In this document: in pieces, positions 42,379-51,426 of the stretch | Position numbering within the stretch: position 1 is the first letter of the stretch | Layout: the number at the start of each line of letters is the position of its first letter | Assembly (NCBI RefSeq): GCF_900099765.1 | Contig: NZ_FNDX01000025.1 | Span: 1-64,000 of the forward strand | DNA length: 64,000 nt | Reading direction: 5' to 3' | Source of the DNA: Paenibacillus typhae | Lineage (GTDB): Bacteria > Bacillota > Bacilli > Paenibacillales > Paenibacillaceae | Position numbers and translations under genes: made by a program | Notes under the pieces: generated by a model | Told to the model about the DNA's origin: nothing | The model's database searches: none | What the model saw: the letters and a program-made list of their open reading frames with translations, nothing else

Positions 42379-43263
42379 TTAAAACTGATAATAATATCTA
42401 CCTGAAAATGATAGAATATCACTGTAAGTATAACCAAACTGAACATTATTCCAACCCCAGAAATAGTTGTCAAGTACAGCATCAGGAAGTGAGCCTATAT
42501 CGTTTTTATATACCGTTTTAACAATATTGGTATCCAGTGCTCTAGCAGTGATTGGTGTTCCATGGACAGCATTATCAATCTGCCGTTTGGTTGCTACATC
42601 TCCTGCTCCCAATACTTTGTTACTTGATCCCACTGTCCCAGATCCCCCTACACCAGCACGAAAAACAGTAAATCTTCCTTCGCCGGTTACTGCACCTGCT
42701 GAAATAATTACTTTTTGTCCTGAACCGTATGTGTATGTCCCAGCTGGTAATCGTCCTGGATAAGGAACTGTCGACGTTGGAATGTCAGCTGCTACAATAG
42801 CTTGTTTCGAACCAATATTCTCATCCTGATAAATACGGTTGATATGTCCATCAGATCCATAAATAACTACAGTTCCTGGGGATGGTTCAGGAAGATCATA
42901 CCCTAGGTCAGTCACTGGCAGATTCTTAACAGATTCCGCCACTGTTTTGAAAAACTCATCTTCAGCTGCTCTTCCTTCTATATCAGGAACTTCTGCTTGT
43001 AAAAGATTTGGTTTACTTTTAATAGTAGCATGATCTACTGCACTTGTATCATATGTTATAGTAGGCTCTTGCTCGACATCATAGGTCAATATTGCTCCAG
43101 GTTCTAAAGAAGTTGGTATTTGAAATTTTATTGTCTCCAAATCAATTTTTGGCACACCTGAGGTGAAAATTTCAGTGGCATTCACCGTTACAACATTAGA
43201 TGATAGTAAAATGAACGCTGATAGGCCAACAGTAATGTACTTCATACTTTTTCCTGCTTTCAT
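42379..43263 (-). CDS. secreted protein of unknown function
   Basis: A 294-residue exported protein with AAGGAGG before the ATG at 43263. The signal peptide is MKAGKSMKYITVGLSAFILL, cleaved after VNATE or nearby. The mature part has Pro/Thr/Asp-rich regions, a Gly-rich middle (RAGVGGSGTVGSSNKVLGAG) and an aromatic end NVQFGYTYSDILSFSGRYYY. No domain recognised. It precedes the lipoprotein gene and shares its low GC content. A secreted antimicrobial or surface protein with its lipoprotein partner is one guess only. Confidence 0.6.
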   Translation of the reverse strand: MKAGKSMKYITVGLSAFILLSSNVVTVNATEIFTSGVPKIDLETIKFQIPTSLEPGAILTYDVEQEPTITYDTSAVDHATIKSKPNLLQAEVPDIEGRAAEDEFFKTVAESVKNLPVTDLGYDLPEPSPGTVVIYGSDGHINRIYQDENIGSKQAIVAADIPTSTVPYPGRLPAGTYTYGSGQKVIISAGAVTGEGRFTVFRAGVGGSGTVGSSNKVLGAGDVATKRQIDNAVHGTPITARALDTNIVKTVYKNDIGSLPDAVLDNYFWGWNNVQFGYTYSDILSFSGRYYYQF

Positions 43264-43636
43264 TCTAATCTCCTCCTTGGTATTGGTAATTAACCAACCA
43301 CAAATAGTAATACATACGTTCAACTCTAAAATCTGCTATGACGAATGAAGTATAAACACCCCCTCTAATGTCTAATAATGGTAGTATATAGTATTTTGTT
43401 GTAAAATAATGTTACTAATATATTACTTTTTCCCATTATATATATTTTTTAGATTTTATTTTTTACAACAATAAAAATAGTATTAATACCTCGCCATATT
43501 TACTGTGCTCCTTTAAGTGACATATGATAAATATTTTTGGTGCAAGTACATTTTTATGACCGTCCCCAATCTCTTATATATCCAATTTTGCTGTCTTAAC
43601 CGTACGCTTCCCGGTGTCTAATAGGCATATACTTAC
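43264..43636. other. gene-free AT-rich gap
   Basis: About 370 bp, strongly AT-rich, with long A/T runs and TATATA stretches. I see no ORF with a ribosome site. It should contain the promoter of the secreted-protein gene. Confidence 0.5.
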
Positions 43637-43669
43637 AAAAAAGCCCCCGCCAAAAATCAGCAGAAGCTT
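43637..43669 (-). terminator. terminator of the ugp operon
   Basis: On the minus strand AAGCTTCTGC pairs with GCGGGGGCTT (10 bp with G-U pairs), followed by U6, about 35 nt after the binding-protein stop. Confidence 0.7.
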
Positions 43670-43705
43670 TCCCCTCTTATATTCATCTTGTAAACCCCAC
43701 TCAAC

Positions 43706-45016
43706 CTACCTATTCAAAATCACATTCACTTCCTCAGCCAGCTTATCCAGGCTCTCCTGGATGTTCAGGTTCTCCAGCCAGATCTCGTTAATCCGGCCGC
43801 CCATCAGGTCCTCGATCTCGTGGTATGCGCCGGTCATTGGACGCATTTTGCTGAATTCGAGCTGGTCGGAAGCTACCTGGTAGCCGGGGAATGCCGCGAT
43901 CGTTTCTTTCATCAGGTCCGTGTCCAGTGAAGACAGGCGGGTTGGCAGGTAGCCCGTGTTGGCAGAAGCATAAGCAGCCTGCTCGGTATCGGACAGCCAT
44001 TTCATGAATTCGAAGGCAGCTGCTTTTTCCTGATCTGATCCGGTATTAGCCAAGTACGTATTGGAGCCGCCCACCGGCACACCCCGCTTACCGTCTTCTC
44101 CTGTTGGAATCATGGACACGCCCAGCTCAAGCCCGCTCTGCTGTGCCATCCCTGCAAACGTTTTGTAGCCGCCGATACTGGCAAAGATAAGTGCCGTACT
44201 CGGCTTGGCAATCGCGGCATAGAAAGCATCTGAATCAGTAACGCCCAGCACCTTGACCAGTCCTTTGGACTCCAGATCCTCAATGAAGGTAATCAGCTTA
44301 ACCGCGCCTTCGCTGTTGATATTTGATTCCGTTTCTTCCGCGTTAACAACTGTAGTCCCGGAATAGGAATGCAGCAGCGCCTCCATCACCCAGAAATCGT
44401 AGTTGAACAGGTACATCGGCGGTTCTCCGGTAGCATCATGGGCGGCCTGAAGGTATGCCTCCAGCTCGGCAAAGGTAGCAGGGCCGTTCGCATTAAGTCC
44501 CGCTTTTGCCGCCAGCGTCTTATTCACATACATCACCGGCACACTTCTCATATGAGGGAAAGCGTACAGGTCCTCACCGACGTACAGGTTGCCCAGATCT
44601 CCAATTTGAAAATCAGACCGGTCAAAATCCGTAGCCTTAATATAAGGCTCCAGGTTCACAATAATATCGTTGTCGGCAAAACCCTTGGTCATCGCCACTT
44701 CGTCCACGAATACATTCGGCAGCGTGCCTGCAATGGCCGCGGCATTCACCTTCTGCTGCATCTCCCAGTAATCGCCCTGATACTCGGCGTTAACATGGAT
44801 GTTCAGCTCGGCACCTTTGGTTTCATTGAACTGGTCCACCAGCGCCTGGTTCACCTCTTCGACAGCGGAGGTCCAGAACTGCAGCTGAATGGTTTCATCC
44901 CCCTTTTCATACGGTGCAGCCGATACTTCAGCGTCAGTCTGCGCACAACCAGCCAACCCCATTGTTACAGGAACTGTCATCACCAGCGGCAGAACTTTCT
45001 TTTTCCACATACTCAT
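43706..45016 (-). CDS. ugpB: UgpB-like solute-binding lipoprotein
   Basis: A 436-residue binding lipoprotein with lipobox MGLAGC and a family-1 fold (IQLQFWTSAVEEVNQALVDQ, YLFNYDFWVMEALL, GVPVGGSNTYLANTGSDQEK). Operon context with two GDPD genes and glpP points to glycerol-3-phosphate or glycerophosphodiesters as ligand. GGAGGAG is nine bases from the ATG. Confidence 0.82.
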   Translation of the reverse strand: MSMWKKKVLPLVMTVPVTMGLAGCAQTDAEVSAAPYEKGDETIQLQFWTSAVEEVNQALVDQFNETKGAELNIHVNAEYQGDYWEMQQKVNAAAIAGTLPNVFVDEVAMTKGFADNDIIVNLEPYIKATDFDRSDFQIGDLGNLYVGEDLYAFPHMRSVPVMYVNKTLAAKAGLNANGPATFAELEAYLQAAHDATGEPPMYLFNYDFWVMEALLHSYSGTTVVNAEETESNINSEGAVKLITFIEDLESKGLVKVLGVTDSDAFYAAIAKPSTALIFASIGGYKTFAGMAQQSGLELGVSMIPTGEDGKRGVPVGGSNTYLANTGSDQEKAAAFEFMKWLSDTEQAAYASANTGYLPTRLSSLDTDLMKETIAAFPGYQVASDQLEFSKMRPMTGAYHEIEDLMGGRINEIWLENLNIQESLDKLAEEVNVILNR

Positions 45017-45096
45017 TGTCCACTTCTCCTCCTGGAACTTCTCTAATGTGTACTGCTGAAGCTATGGATCAGCACGGGAGCCTGCGGACGCTACCG

Positions 45097-45924
45097 CTAC
45101 TTCACTCCCATGTAAGTAAACGCCTTAATAATCTGCTTGCGCGCCACCACAAATACGATCAAAATCGGCACAATCAGCATCATATTACCGGCCATGACAA
45201 TCTGCGGGCTTAAGCCCTCAATATCCTGCAGCCTCTGAATACCGAGCGGCAACGTCCGGACAGCATCTGTCGTCGTCCACACCAGCGGAAAAAAGTAACT
45301 GTTCCACGTCCCGATAAACGTCAGCAGGGCCAGCGTAGACAGGGTTGGAATCGCGGCGGGCATCATGATCGTGTAGATGATTTTGAATTCTCCGGCATTA
45401 TCGAGCCGCGCAGCTTCGAGCTGGGAGTCAGGAACCTGCATGAACGTCTGACGCAGCATGAAGATAGCCGTACCGCTGGCGATAAAAGGGACAATCAGCG
45501 ACACATAAGTATTCAGCAGCCCGGACTTCGCGAACATCACGAAGATTGGCAGAAAGATCAGCTGTCCGGGGATCATCATTGTTGCCAGCACGGTGCCAAA
45601 CAGCCCGTTTTTCCCCTTAAAATCATATCTCGCAAACGCATAAGCCGCCGGAACAACCACCAGCACCTGACCAATCAGCGTTCCCAGCGTAATAATCAGG
45701 GAGTTGCGCGTATAATGCAGGAAATCTATCCGGGTAAAAGCATCCTTAAAGTTCTGCCACTGCAGCGACTGGACCCAGAATTTCGGGGGCATCGCCAGGA
45801 CTTCGCCCAGTGTTTTGAAGGCGGTCAGGATCATCCAGTAGAACGGCGTCAGGAAGATGACGATCAGCAGCACCGAGATGAGAATTCGCAGCACCAGCCC
45901 GGGCGCTCTTATCAATGTTTTCAC
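45097..45924 (-). CDS. ugpE: UgpE-like ABC permease
   Basis: A 275-residue inner-membrane permease with six helices and the EAA loop LEAARLDNAGEFKIIYTIMM. GTG start at 45924 with AAAGGAG seven bases upstream, 12 nt after ugpA. Its C-terminus (KAFTYMGVK) is typical of MalG/UgpE permeases. Confidence 0.87.
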   Translation of the reverse strand: MKTLIRAPGLVLRILISVLLIVIFLTPFYWMILTAFKTLGEVLAMPPKFWVQSLQWQNFKDAFTRIDFLHYTRNSLIITLGTLIGQVLVVVPAAYAFARYDFKGKNGLFGTVLATMMIPGQLIFLPIFVMFAKSGLLNTYVSLIVPFIASGTAIFMLRQTFMQVPDSQLEAARLDNAGEFKIIYTIMMPAAIPTLSTLALLTFIGTWNSYFFPLVWTTTDAVRTLPLGIQRLQDIEGLSPQIVMAGNMMLIVPILIVFVVARKQIIKAFTYMGVK

Positions 45925-45936
45925 AAGTCTGCTCCT

Positions 45937-46815
45937 TTACCGGTAATGGACCCGTCTGTTAAGGGCCTTGAAGTAGAAAATCGTAATCAGCCCCACAATC
46001 GCCATCAGCACCACTGCCATCGCCGCCGCATAACCGACCCGGTAGTACTCAAAGCTCTGCTTGTAGATACTGAAGATCAGCGTGTTCGTGGCATTCGCCG
46101 GCCCGCCCTGGGTCATGATGTTGATCGTCTCGAACACCTGGAAGGAGCCGATGATGTTCATCAGGATCAGAAAGAACAGGGTCGGGGAGATCATTCTGAG
46201 CGTGATTTGGAAAAAGACCGACTGCTTCGAAGCATTATCCAGCGCCGCAGCCTCATACAAATGAGCGGGAATCGAGCCAAGGGCTGAGGTGATAATCAGC
46301 GCATTGAAGCCGACCGACTTCCAGACCGACACCAGCACCAGTGAAAATAACGCCACCTGCTTATCCGTCAGCCAGCCCACCGGCCCGGCCCCGAACAGGG
46401 AGAGCAGATAATTGAACAGCCCGGTATCGGTATTCATCAGCCACATCCAGATCAGCGAAACCGAGATTAGGGAGATGATGTTCGGCGTGAAGCTCAGCGT
46501 CTGGATGAAGCGGTTGATGAACGTATTTTTCTGCAAAAAGAGGGCCAACAGCATCGCCAGCACCATCACCAGTGTCACATCCATCACCATATAGAGCAGC
46601 GTGTTACTCAGGATACCGAGAAAATCGCGGCCCTTGAACAGCTCAATGTAATTATTCAATCCCGCGAACTTCATCGGCCCGCGCATGTTCCAGGTGAAGA
46701 AGCTCAGATATACGTTATAGAGAATCGGATAGATGTAAAAGATCGTCAGGATCATTACCGCCGGCGCAACCAGCAGATAAGGCAGCAGCTTCATGCTCTT
46801 GCTACGGCTCTTCAT
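45937..46815 (-). CDS. ugpA: UgpA-like ABC permease
   Basis: A 292-residue permease of the MalF/UgpA type: MKLLPYLLVAPAVMILTIFY, EAA loop YEAAALDNASKQSVFFQITL and C-terminal KALNRRVHYR. The start overlaps the ugpC stop (ATGA) with GGGAG six bases upstream. Confidence 0.88.
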   Translation of the reverse strand: MKSRSKSMKLLPYLLVAPAVMILTIFYIYPILYNVYLSFFTWNMRGPMKFAGLNNYIELFKGRDFLGILSNTLLYMVMDVTLVMVLAMLLALFLQKNTFINRFIQTLSFTPNIISLISVSLIWMWLMNTDTGLFNYLLSLFGAGPVGWLTDKQVALFSLVLVSVWKSVGFNALIITSALGSIPAHLYEAAALDNASKQSVFFQITLRMISPTLFFLILMNIIGSFQVFETINIMTQGGPANATNTLIFSIYKQSFEYYRVGYAAAMAVVLMAIVGLITIFYFKALNRRVHYR

Positions 46816-47900
46816 GCTGTGCTCCCGATGGAAGGAACGGTCACGCCTGCTCTGCTGCCGTCTGCCGGAATCCGCTGCTCCTGTGCGTCGAAAAAGAATA
46901 AATGCTCCTTGTTCACATACAGCTTAACCGGCTCCAGGCTGCGCTCGGGACAGTCGAAGCATTTGACGGCTACGCTCTGCCCGCCTGCAAGCCCCGCTTT
47001 GTAAATCACCTCTGAGCCAAGCAGCTCGCGGCTGCTAAGGACAGCATCCAGCTCAAGCATCTCCTCACGCGCAAGCCCCGGCTCGGGCACAAATTTCGCT
47101 TTTTCCGGCCGGAACCCGAAGAATTTCGCCCCGTGCGGTGTTTCGCTAAGGATGCCGCCTGACCGGGCAATCTCCAGAATGTTCATCGGCGGCGTGCCGA
47201 TAAAATGGCTCGTGAACATATTGCGCGGCTCATTGTAGATCCCGTGCGGTGTATCCTCCTGCATGATCCGTCCGCCATCCATCAGCACAATCTGTGTGCC
47301 CATACTCATTGCCTCCACCTGATCATGTGTAACGTAGATGAAGGTCGCGCCCAGCTTCTTATGAAGCTCAATCAGCTCGATACGCATCTGCTGGCGGAGC
47401 TTGGCATCGAGGTTCGACAGCGGCTCATCCATGAGGAAGACCGCCGGCTTCTTGACCATCGCCCGGGCCAGCGCGACCCGCTGCCGCTCGCCGCCGGAGA
47501 GAAACTCCGGCTTTTTGTGCAGATGCTTCGTTAAGCCTACCGTTTCCGCAATTTCGGTGATCAGACGTTTCCGCTCGGCTTTGGGCACCTTGTTATTTTT
47601 CAGTCCGTATTCGATGTTCTTCTCCACCGTCATTGTGGGATACAGCGCATAATTCTGAAAGACCATCGCCAGATTCCGTTTGCCCGGCTCCACCTGATTC
47701 ATGCTTTTGCCGCCGATGGAGATTAAGCCGCCCGTCTGCTCCTCCAGCCCGGCAATCATCCGCAACGTCGTCGACTTTCCGCAGCCGGACGGTCCGACCA
47801 ATACGGTGAAGCTTCCGCTCTCAATCGTCAGATTCAGTCCTTTTATGATGCTTTTATCGCCGTAGGCTTTGCTTACGTTCTCCAGTACAATGCTGCTCAT
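46812..47900 (-). CDS. ugpC: UgpC/MsmX-type ABC transporter ATPase
   Basis: A 362-residue sugar-type importer ATPase. Walker A GPSGCGKST (about 37-45), Q-loop VFQNYALYPTM, signature LSGGERQR, Walker B VFLMDEPLSNLDAK and H-loop VTHDQVEA; the C-terminal MalK-type regulatory domain (about 235-362) has FGFRPEKAKFV. I start at the ATG at 47900 (MSSIVLENVSKAYG), five bases after AAGGAGG; the long in-frame extension is not coding. It may also serve ATPase-less importers such as the one at 25-29 kb. Confidence 0.92.
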   Translation of the reverse strand: MSSIVLENVSKAYGDKSIIKGLNLTIESGSFTVLVGPSGCGKSTTLRMIAGLEEQTGGLISIGGKSMNQVEPGKRNLAMVFQNYALYPTMTVEKNIEYGLKNNKVPKAERKRLITEIAETVGLTKHLHKKPEFLSGGERQRVALARAMVKKPAVFLMDEPLSNLDAKLRQQMRIELIELHKKLGATFIYVTHDQVEAMSMGTQIVLMDGGRIMQEDTPHGIYNEPRNMFTSHFIGTPPMNILEIARSGGILSETPHGAKFFGFRPEKAKFVPEPGLAREEMLELDAVLSSRELLGSEVIYKAGLAGGQSVAVKCFDCPERSLEPVKLYVNKEHLFFFDAQEQRIPADGSRAGVTVPSIGSTA

Positions 47901-48155
47901 GGTTTCCTCCTTTGGCGGGGTTAGTATGCGATATGGGCATTTGGGCTTCGCCGTGACTCCAGAGAATGTTTGGACTTCCGGCCGCTGTTGTCTGCAGATT
48001 TCTTGGATTGTACCGCTGTTAGCGGTTGAAATCCGCAGACTGCTTATGCTTCCGGAGCTAGCTTTTCTACGAAAAGCTTTTAGGCGGACGCTCCGCTCCT
48101 CCAGTTCCAAAATTCCCCTCCGCCACTTTCCCTTATTGTTAGAATTCAGTCCAAT

Positions 48156-48899
48156 CTATACCGTCACCCTATTCAGCGCAGCCACGCCGACATCCGGCCG
48201 GTTGGTCATAATCCGTGTCACGCCGAGCCGCTGCAGCCGCAGGATTTCTGCTTCATCATCCACAGTCCACGGATTCACCTCATACCCGCTCTTCTTGGCT
48301 ATTTCCATGAACGAAGCGTCCACGCCAAGATAATACGGATGCAGCACATCTGCCTGGCAGCTGGCCGCATATTGATCCAGCCGGTAATAGCTCTCCATAA
48401 AAGCGATCGCTGTGCGCAGCTCCGGATACTCGCGCTTCAGCCGGGCCATCGCATTATGGTTAATGGAAGAGATCAGCGTCTGCTCCTGATAGCCGCTCGC
48501 TTTTACCAGCTCTGCTGTGCGGATATTTACTTCCCCGTAAGGGTTGGCATAATCTTTGGTCTCAATGTTGATGTACAGCTGGTGCTCCTTGGCGAACTGC
48601 ATGACTTCCTTTAACTCAGGAATCCGGCTGCCCTCGGTGCTATACTCACCTTTGAAGGTGTAAGAGAAGTCGTATTGCCGCAGCTCCGCCAGCGTCATTT
48701 CGCTCACCCGCCCTTTGCCGTCCGAAGTACGGTCGATCGTGTGGTCATGAATAACGGCCAGCTTGCCGTCCCGGGTCAGCTGCACATCCAGCTCAATCCC
48801 TTGTGCCCCCATCCTGCGGGCCAGCTCAAAGGAAGCCATCGTGTTCTCCGGGGCATAGGCGCTTGCTCCACGGTGGGCCAAAATGGTTGTCTTGTTCAT
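48156..48899 (-). CDS. glycerophosphodiester phosphodiesterase 1
   Basis: A 247-residue cytoplasmic GDPD, splitting glycerophosphodiesters into an alcohol and glycerol-3-phosphate. Family motifs: LAHRGASAYAPENT, GIELDVQLTRDGKLAVIHD, DRTSDGKG, INIETKD and NRPDVG. It is about 45% similar by eye to the neighbouring GDPD. It begins four bases after that gene's stop. A 255-bp gap follows before ugpC. Confidence 0.92.
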   Translation of the reverse strand: MNKTTILAHRGASAYAPENTMASFELARRMGAQGIELDVQLTRDGKLAVIHDHTIDRTSDGKGRVSEMTLAELRQYDFSYTFKGEYSTEGSRIPELKEVMQFAKEHQLYINIETKDYANPYGEVNIRTAELVKASGYQEQTLISSINHNAMARLKREYPELRTAIAFMESYYRLDQYAASCQADVLHPYYLGVDASFMEIAKKSGYEVNPWTVDDEAEILRLQRLGVTRIMTNRPDVGVAALNRVTV

Positions 48900-48903
48900 C
48901 CTG

Positions 48904-49638
48904 CTACCCTCTCAGTCCGATGCAGACATCCGGCCGGTCCGTAATAATTGCATCCACTCCGGCCGCCAGCATCCAGCCAATATGCTCCGGCTCGTTCACG
49001 GTCCAGGCATTGACCTGCACTCCGGCAGCACGGGCTTCGTCCACAGCCTCACGGTTCACTCCGAAGAACACCGGATGCAGCGCGTCAGCCTTGGTCAGCT
49101 TGGCGTATTCAGCCCCCTGGTACAGTCCGGCAATGTACAAGAGGCCTGTTTTCATCTCAGGATACTCATTCTTCAGCCTCACCATCGAGTAATGATTGAA
49201 GGAGGAGAAAATCACCTGCTCCGTCAGCCCGTATTCCCGCACCAGCTGAGCTGCTGCGCCGGGAAGTCCGGCGTACAGCTCCATTTTGGACAGGATATCC
49301 TTGACCTCAATATTCAGGTACAGACCGTGCTCCTTCACCAGCTCCAGCACCTCTCGAAGCGTAGGGATGCGTGCGGTTGTATATTTTTCTGCAAAACCCT
49401 TATTGAAATTGAAGGCTTTCAGCTCCTCCAAGGTGTAAGAGGTAATATCTCCCTGTCCGTCCGAGGTCCGGTCAATGCTGTCATCATGAATGACGACGAT
49501 TTCTCCGTCTTTGCTGAGATTAATATCGATTTCAAAACCGTCTGCCCCCTGCTCTACCGCCAGCCGGAAGGCTTCCATCGTATTTTCAGGGGCATAGGCG
49601 CTTGCTCCGCGATGGGCCAAAACCTTGCAGTTGTTCAT
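48904..49638 (-). CDS. glycerophosphodiester phosphodiesterase 2
   Basis: A 244-residue GDPD paralogue with the same motifs (LAHRGASAYAPENT, GFEIDINLSKDGEIVVIHDD, LNIEVKD, TDRPDV). The start ATG at 49638 is 11 bases after AAGGAGG; the longer in-frame reading overlaps the phosphatase gene and is rejected. Tandem GDPD genes suggest different head-group preference or dosage. Confidence 0.92.
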   Translation of the reverse strand: MNNCKVLAHRGASAYAPENTMEAFRLAVEQGADGFEIDINLSKDGEIVVIHDDSIDRTSDGQGDITSYTLEELKAFNFNKGFAEKYTTARIPTLREVLELVKEHGLYLNIEVKDILSKMELYAGLPGAAAQLVREYGLTEQVIFSSFNHYSMVRLKNEYPEMKTGLLYIAGLYQGAEYAKLTKADALHPVFFGVNREAVDEARAAGVQVNAWTVNEPEHIGWMLAAGVDAIITDRPDVCIGLRG

Positions 49639-49666
49639 AATCTGTTCAACCTCCTTGTGAATGGGT

Positions 49667-50473
49667 CTAGCTTGTTCTTTCATGTATGATCCCCGGCAAA
49701 ACAATATCGGCCAGCGTGTCCAGCACATAATGCGGCTGAATCTGCATCCGCTCAATGTCGGTGCGCGAGCTTACTCCTGTAAGGACCAGCGCAGTATGCA
49801 TACCGCTGCCGGTGCCCATCAGAATATCCGTCTCCAGCCGGTCACCGACCATTAGACATTGCTCCGGGGCAAATCCCAGCTTGTGCAGTGCTTCCCGGGC
49901 GTAGTACAGCGACGGCTTACCCATCACGAGCTCGGATGGCTTCCCTGCTGCGATCTCCAGCGCTTTGACGATGGCCCAGGTATCGGGGATATACCCGCCC
50001 GGCACCGGGCAGACCGGATCGGGATTCACGGCGACCAGCTTTGCCCCCGATCTTGCCGCCGTCATCCCCAGCCGCAGCTTCTCGTAAGTGAAGCTGCGGT
50101 CCATGCCGATCAGCACATGCGTTGCCGCTGCCGGTTCATCCGTAACAGCCACGCCGCACAGCTCCATCTGTCTGCGCATCACCTCTTCACCAACCAGATA
50201 CAGCCTCGCCTCCGGCTCCTGCCGGGCAAAATACATCCCGCTGACATACAGCGCGGTCAAGATCTCCTCTTCCCGGCAGCTCAGGCCCATTGCGGCCAGC
50301 CGGTTCAGGCAGTCCAGCGGGGTGTGCACCGCACTGTTGGTGAGAAAAAGAATTTTTTTGCCGCGCCTGCGCAGCTCTGTTACTGCCTGCTCCACCCCCG
50401 GAAGCAGCCGGTCGCCTATGAACACAGTTCCATCCAGATCAAAGCAATATGCCTCATACGAAGCGATGTCCAT
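49667..50473 (-). CDS. HAD-IIA (NagD-like) phosphatase
   Basis: A 268-residue HAD-superfamily subclass IIA phosphatase. Motif I is CFDLDGTVFIGD, motif II FLTNSA, the cap has THVLIGMDRSF and motif IV is MVGDRLETDILMG. The ATG at 50473 (MDIASYEAYCFDLDG) is six bases after AGGTGG. Relatives dephosphorylate glycerol-1-phosphate, AMP, UMP or small sugar phosphates. In this operon glycerol phosphate is a plausible substrate. A terminator-like hairpin lies in its leader. Confidence 0.87.
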   Translation of the reverse strand: MDIASYEAYCFDLDGTVFIGDRLLPGVEQAVTELRRRGKKILFLTNSAVHTPLDCLNRLAAMGLSCREEEILTALYVSGMYFARQEPEARLYLVGEEVMRRQMELCGVAVTDEPAAATHVLIGMDRSFTYEKLRLGMTAARSGAKLVAVNPDPVCPVPGGYIPDTWAIVKALEIAAGKPSELVMGKPSLYYAREALHKLGFAPEQCLMVGDRLETDILMGTGSGMHTALVLTGVSSRTDIERMQIQPHYVLDTLADIVLPGIIHERTS

Positions 50474-50526
50474 CTGCGGCCACCTCATTTCTCTCATGTT
50501 GCCGGTACAACCGGAATTTTGCGCAC

Positions 50527-50554
50527 AAAAAAACCAGCTTCAGATAAGGAAGCT
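50527..50554 (-). terminator. terminator/antiterminator candidate between glpP and the phosphatase gene
   Basis: On the minus strand AGCTTC-cttatct-GAAGCT is followed by GG and U7, about 55 nt before the phosphatase start. GlpP relieves such terminators in glp leaders, so this could be its target here or simply the glpP terminator. A second small hairpin, CCGGT-tgt-ACCGG, lies between it and the start codon. Confidence 0.55.
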
Positions 50555-50578
50555 CTCCTCTACGCGTATAGGCATACG

Positions 50579-51193
50579 TTAGATCGGAACACCAATTTCT
50601 GACCGCTGGGTTTTCTCATCGTCTCCACCCCGGGGTGCTGTATGTAGTTTCGGTTGTTTCCATAATGACGCGTCGCCGATTGATACATAGTCTGCGCCGC
50701 TCTCCAGTGCACTGCTGATCTCTTCCTCGTGCCGGATCAATCCGCCGACAATCAGGGGCTGCTTGATGCGCTGCTTCATCTCCCTGATAATCCTCGGCAT
50801 AAGACCAGGCATCAGCTCAACTTCATCGGGGTTACTCGACTTAATCATACGCAGTGCCGTTTCTATGGCCGCCGAGTCAATGGCGAACACCCGCTGAATA
50901 CTGGCCAGCCCATGCTGTCTCGCTGTGGAGATGGCATTGCTTTTGGTAGTTATAATCCCGTCTACCTTAAAAGCCTCCGCCAAATACTGGATCGCCGCCG
51001 CATCCCGTCCGATTCCACCGACCATCTCCACGTGTACAAACACCTGCTTGCCCGCTTCCTGCAAAGGCCGTACAAGCTGTCCCAGATTGTTAATGTTGCC
51101 GGTCATCAGGTTTACCCTTTTCACCGTGCAGCTTATAGCCTGCCTGATCTGCGATTCTTCTGTAATGGATGCAATGATCGGGTTATGCTCCAC
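50579..51193 (-). CDS. glpP: glycerol uptake operon antiterminator GlpP
   Basis: A 204-residue TIM-barrel RNA-binding antiterminator activated by glycerol-3-phosphate. Family segments: NPIIASITEESQIRQAISC, VFVHVEMVGGIGRDAAAIQY, DGIITTKSNAISTARQHGL, DEVELMPGLMPRII and PLIVGGLIRHEEEISSALES. I use the GTG at 51193 (MEHNPIIAS), 11 bases after AGGGAG; a GTG 12 bases upstream is too close to the ribosome site. It heads the glycerophosphodiester operon, linking glycerol-3-phosphate level to expression. Confidence 0.9.
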   Translation of the reverse strand: MEHNPIIASITEESQIRQAISCTVKRVNLMTGNINNLGQLVRPLQEAGKQVFVHVEMVGGIGRDAAAIQYLAEAFKVDGIITTKSNAISTARQHGLASIQRVFAIDSAAIETALRMIKSSNPDEVELMPGLMPRIIREMKQRIKQPLIVGGLIRHEEEISSALESGADYVSIGDASLWKQPKLHTAPRGGDDEKTQRSEIGVPI

Positions 51194-51380
51194 CCTGAGG
51201 CACACTCCCTTTCGCTTATCGCCTGGTCACCGGCTTGTATGCTTCCGGCCCTGAAACCCATGTTACAGCTCTTTTGTTGGCTCCGTATTCGGGCTATGTA
51301 AAAGTTAGTGTTAACGGAGAAACAGCCATTTTGCCTTCTTTTAACCAAGCAATCGAGAACCTGCCTGCATTCCCGCACAC

Positions 51381-51407
51381 AAAAAGGACACCACCGGAGT
51401 GATGCCC
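51381..51407 (-). terminator. terminator of the UPF0173 gene
   Basis: GGCATCAC-tccg-GTGGTGTCC followed by U5 on the minus strand. Confidence 0.7.
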
Positions 51408-51426
51408 CTCTGTGAATCTAATGCTG

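Noticed and set aside
42207..42482. 91-codon minus-strand frame between the two AT-rich genes
   Set aside because: Out of frame with, and overlapping, both real genes; no ribosome site.
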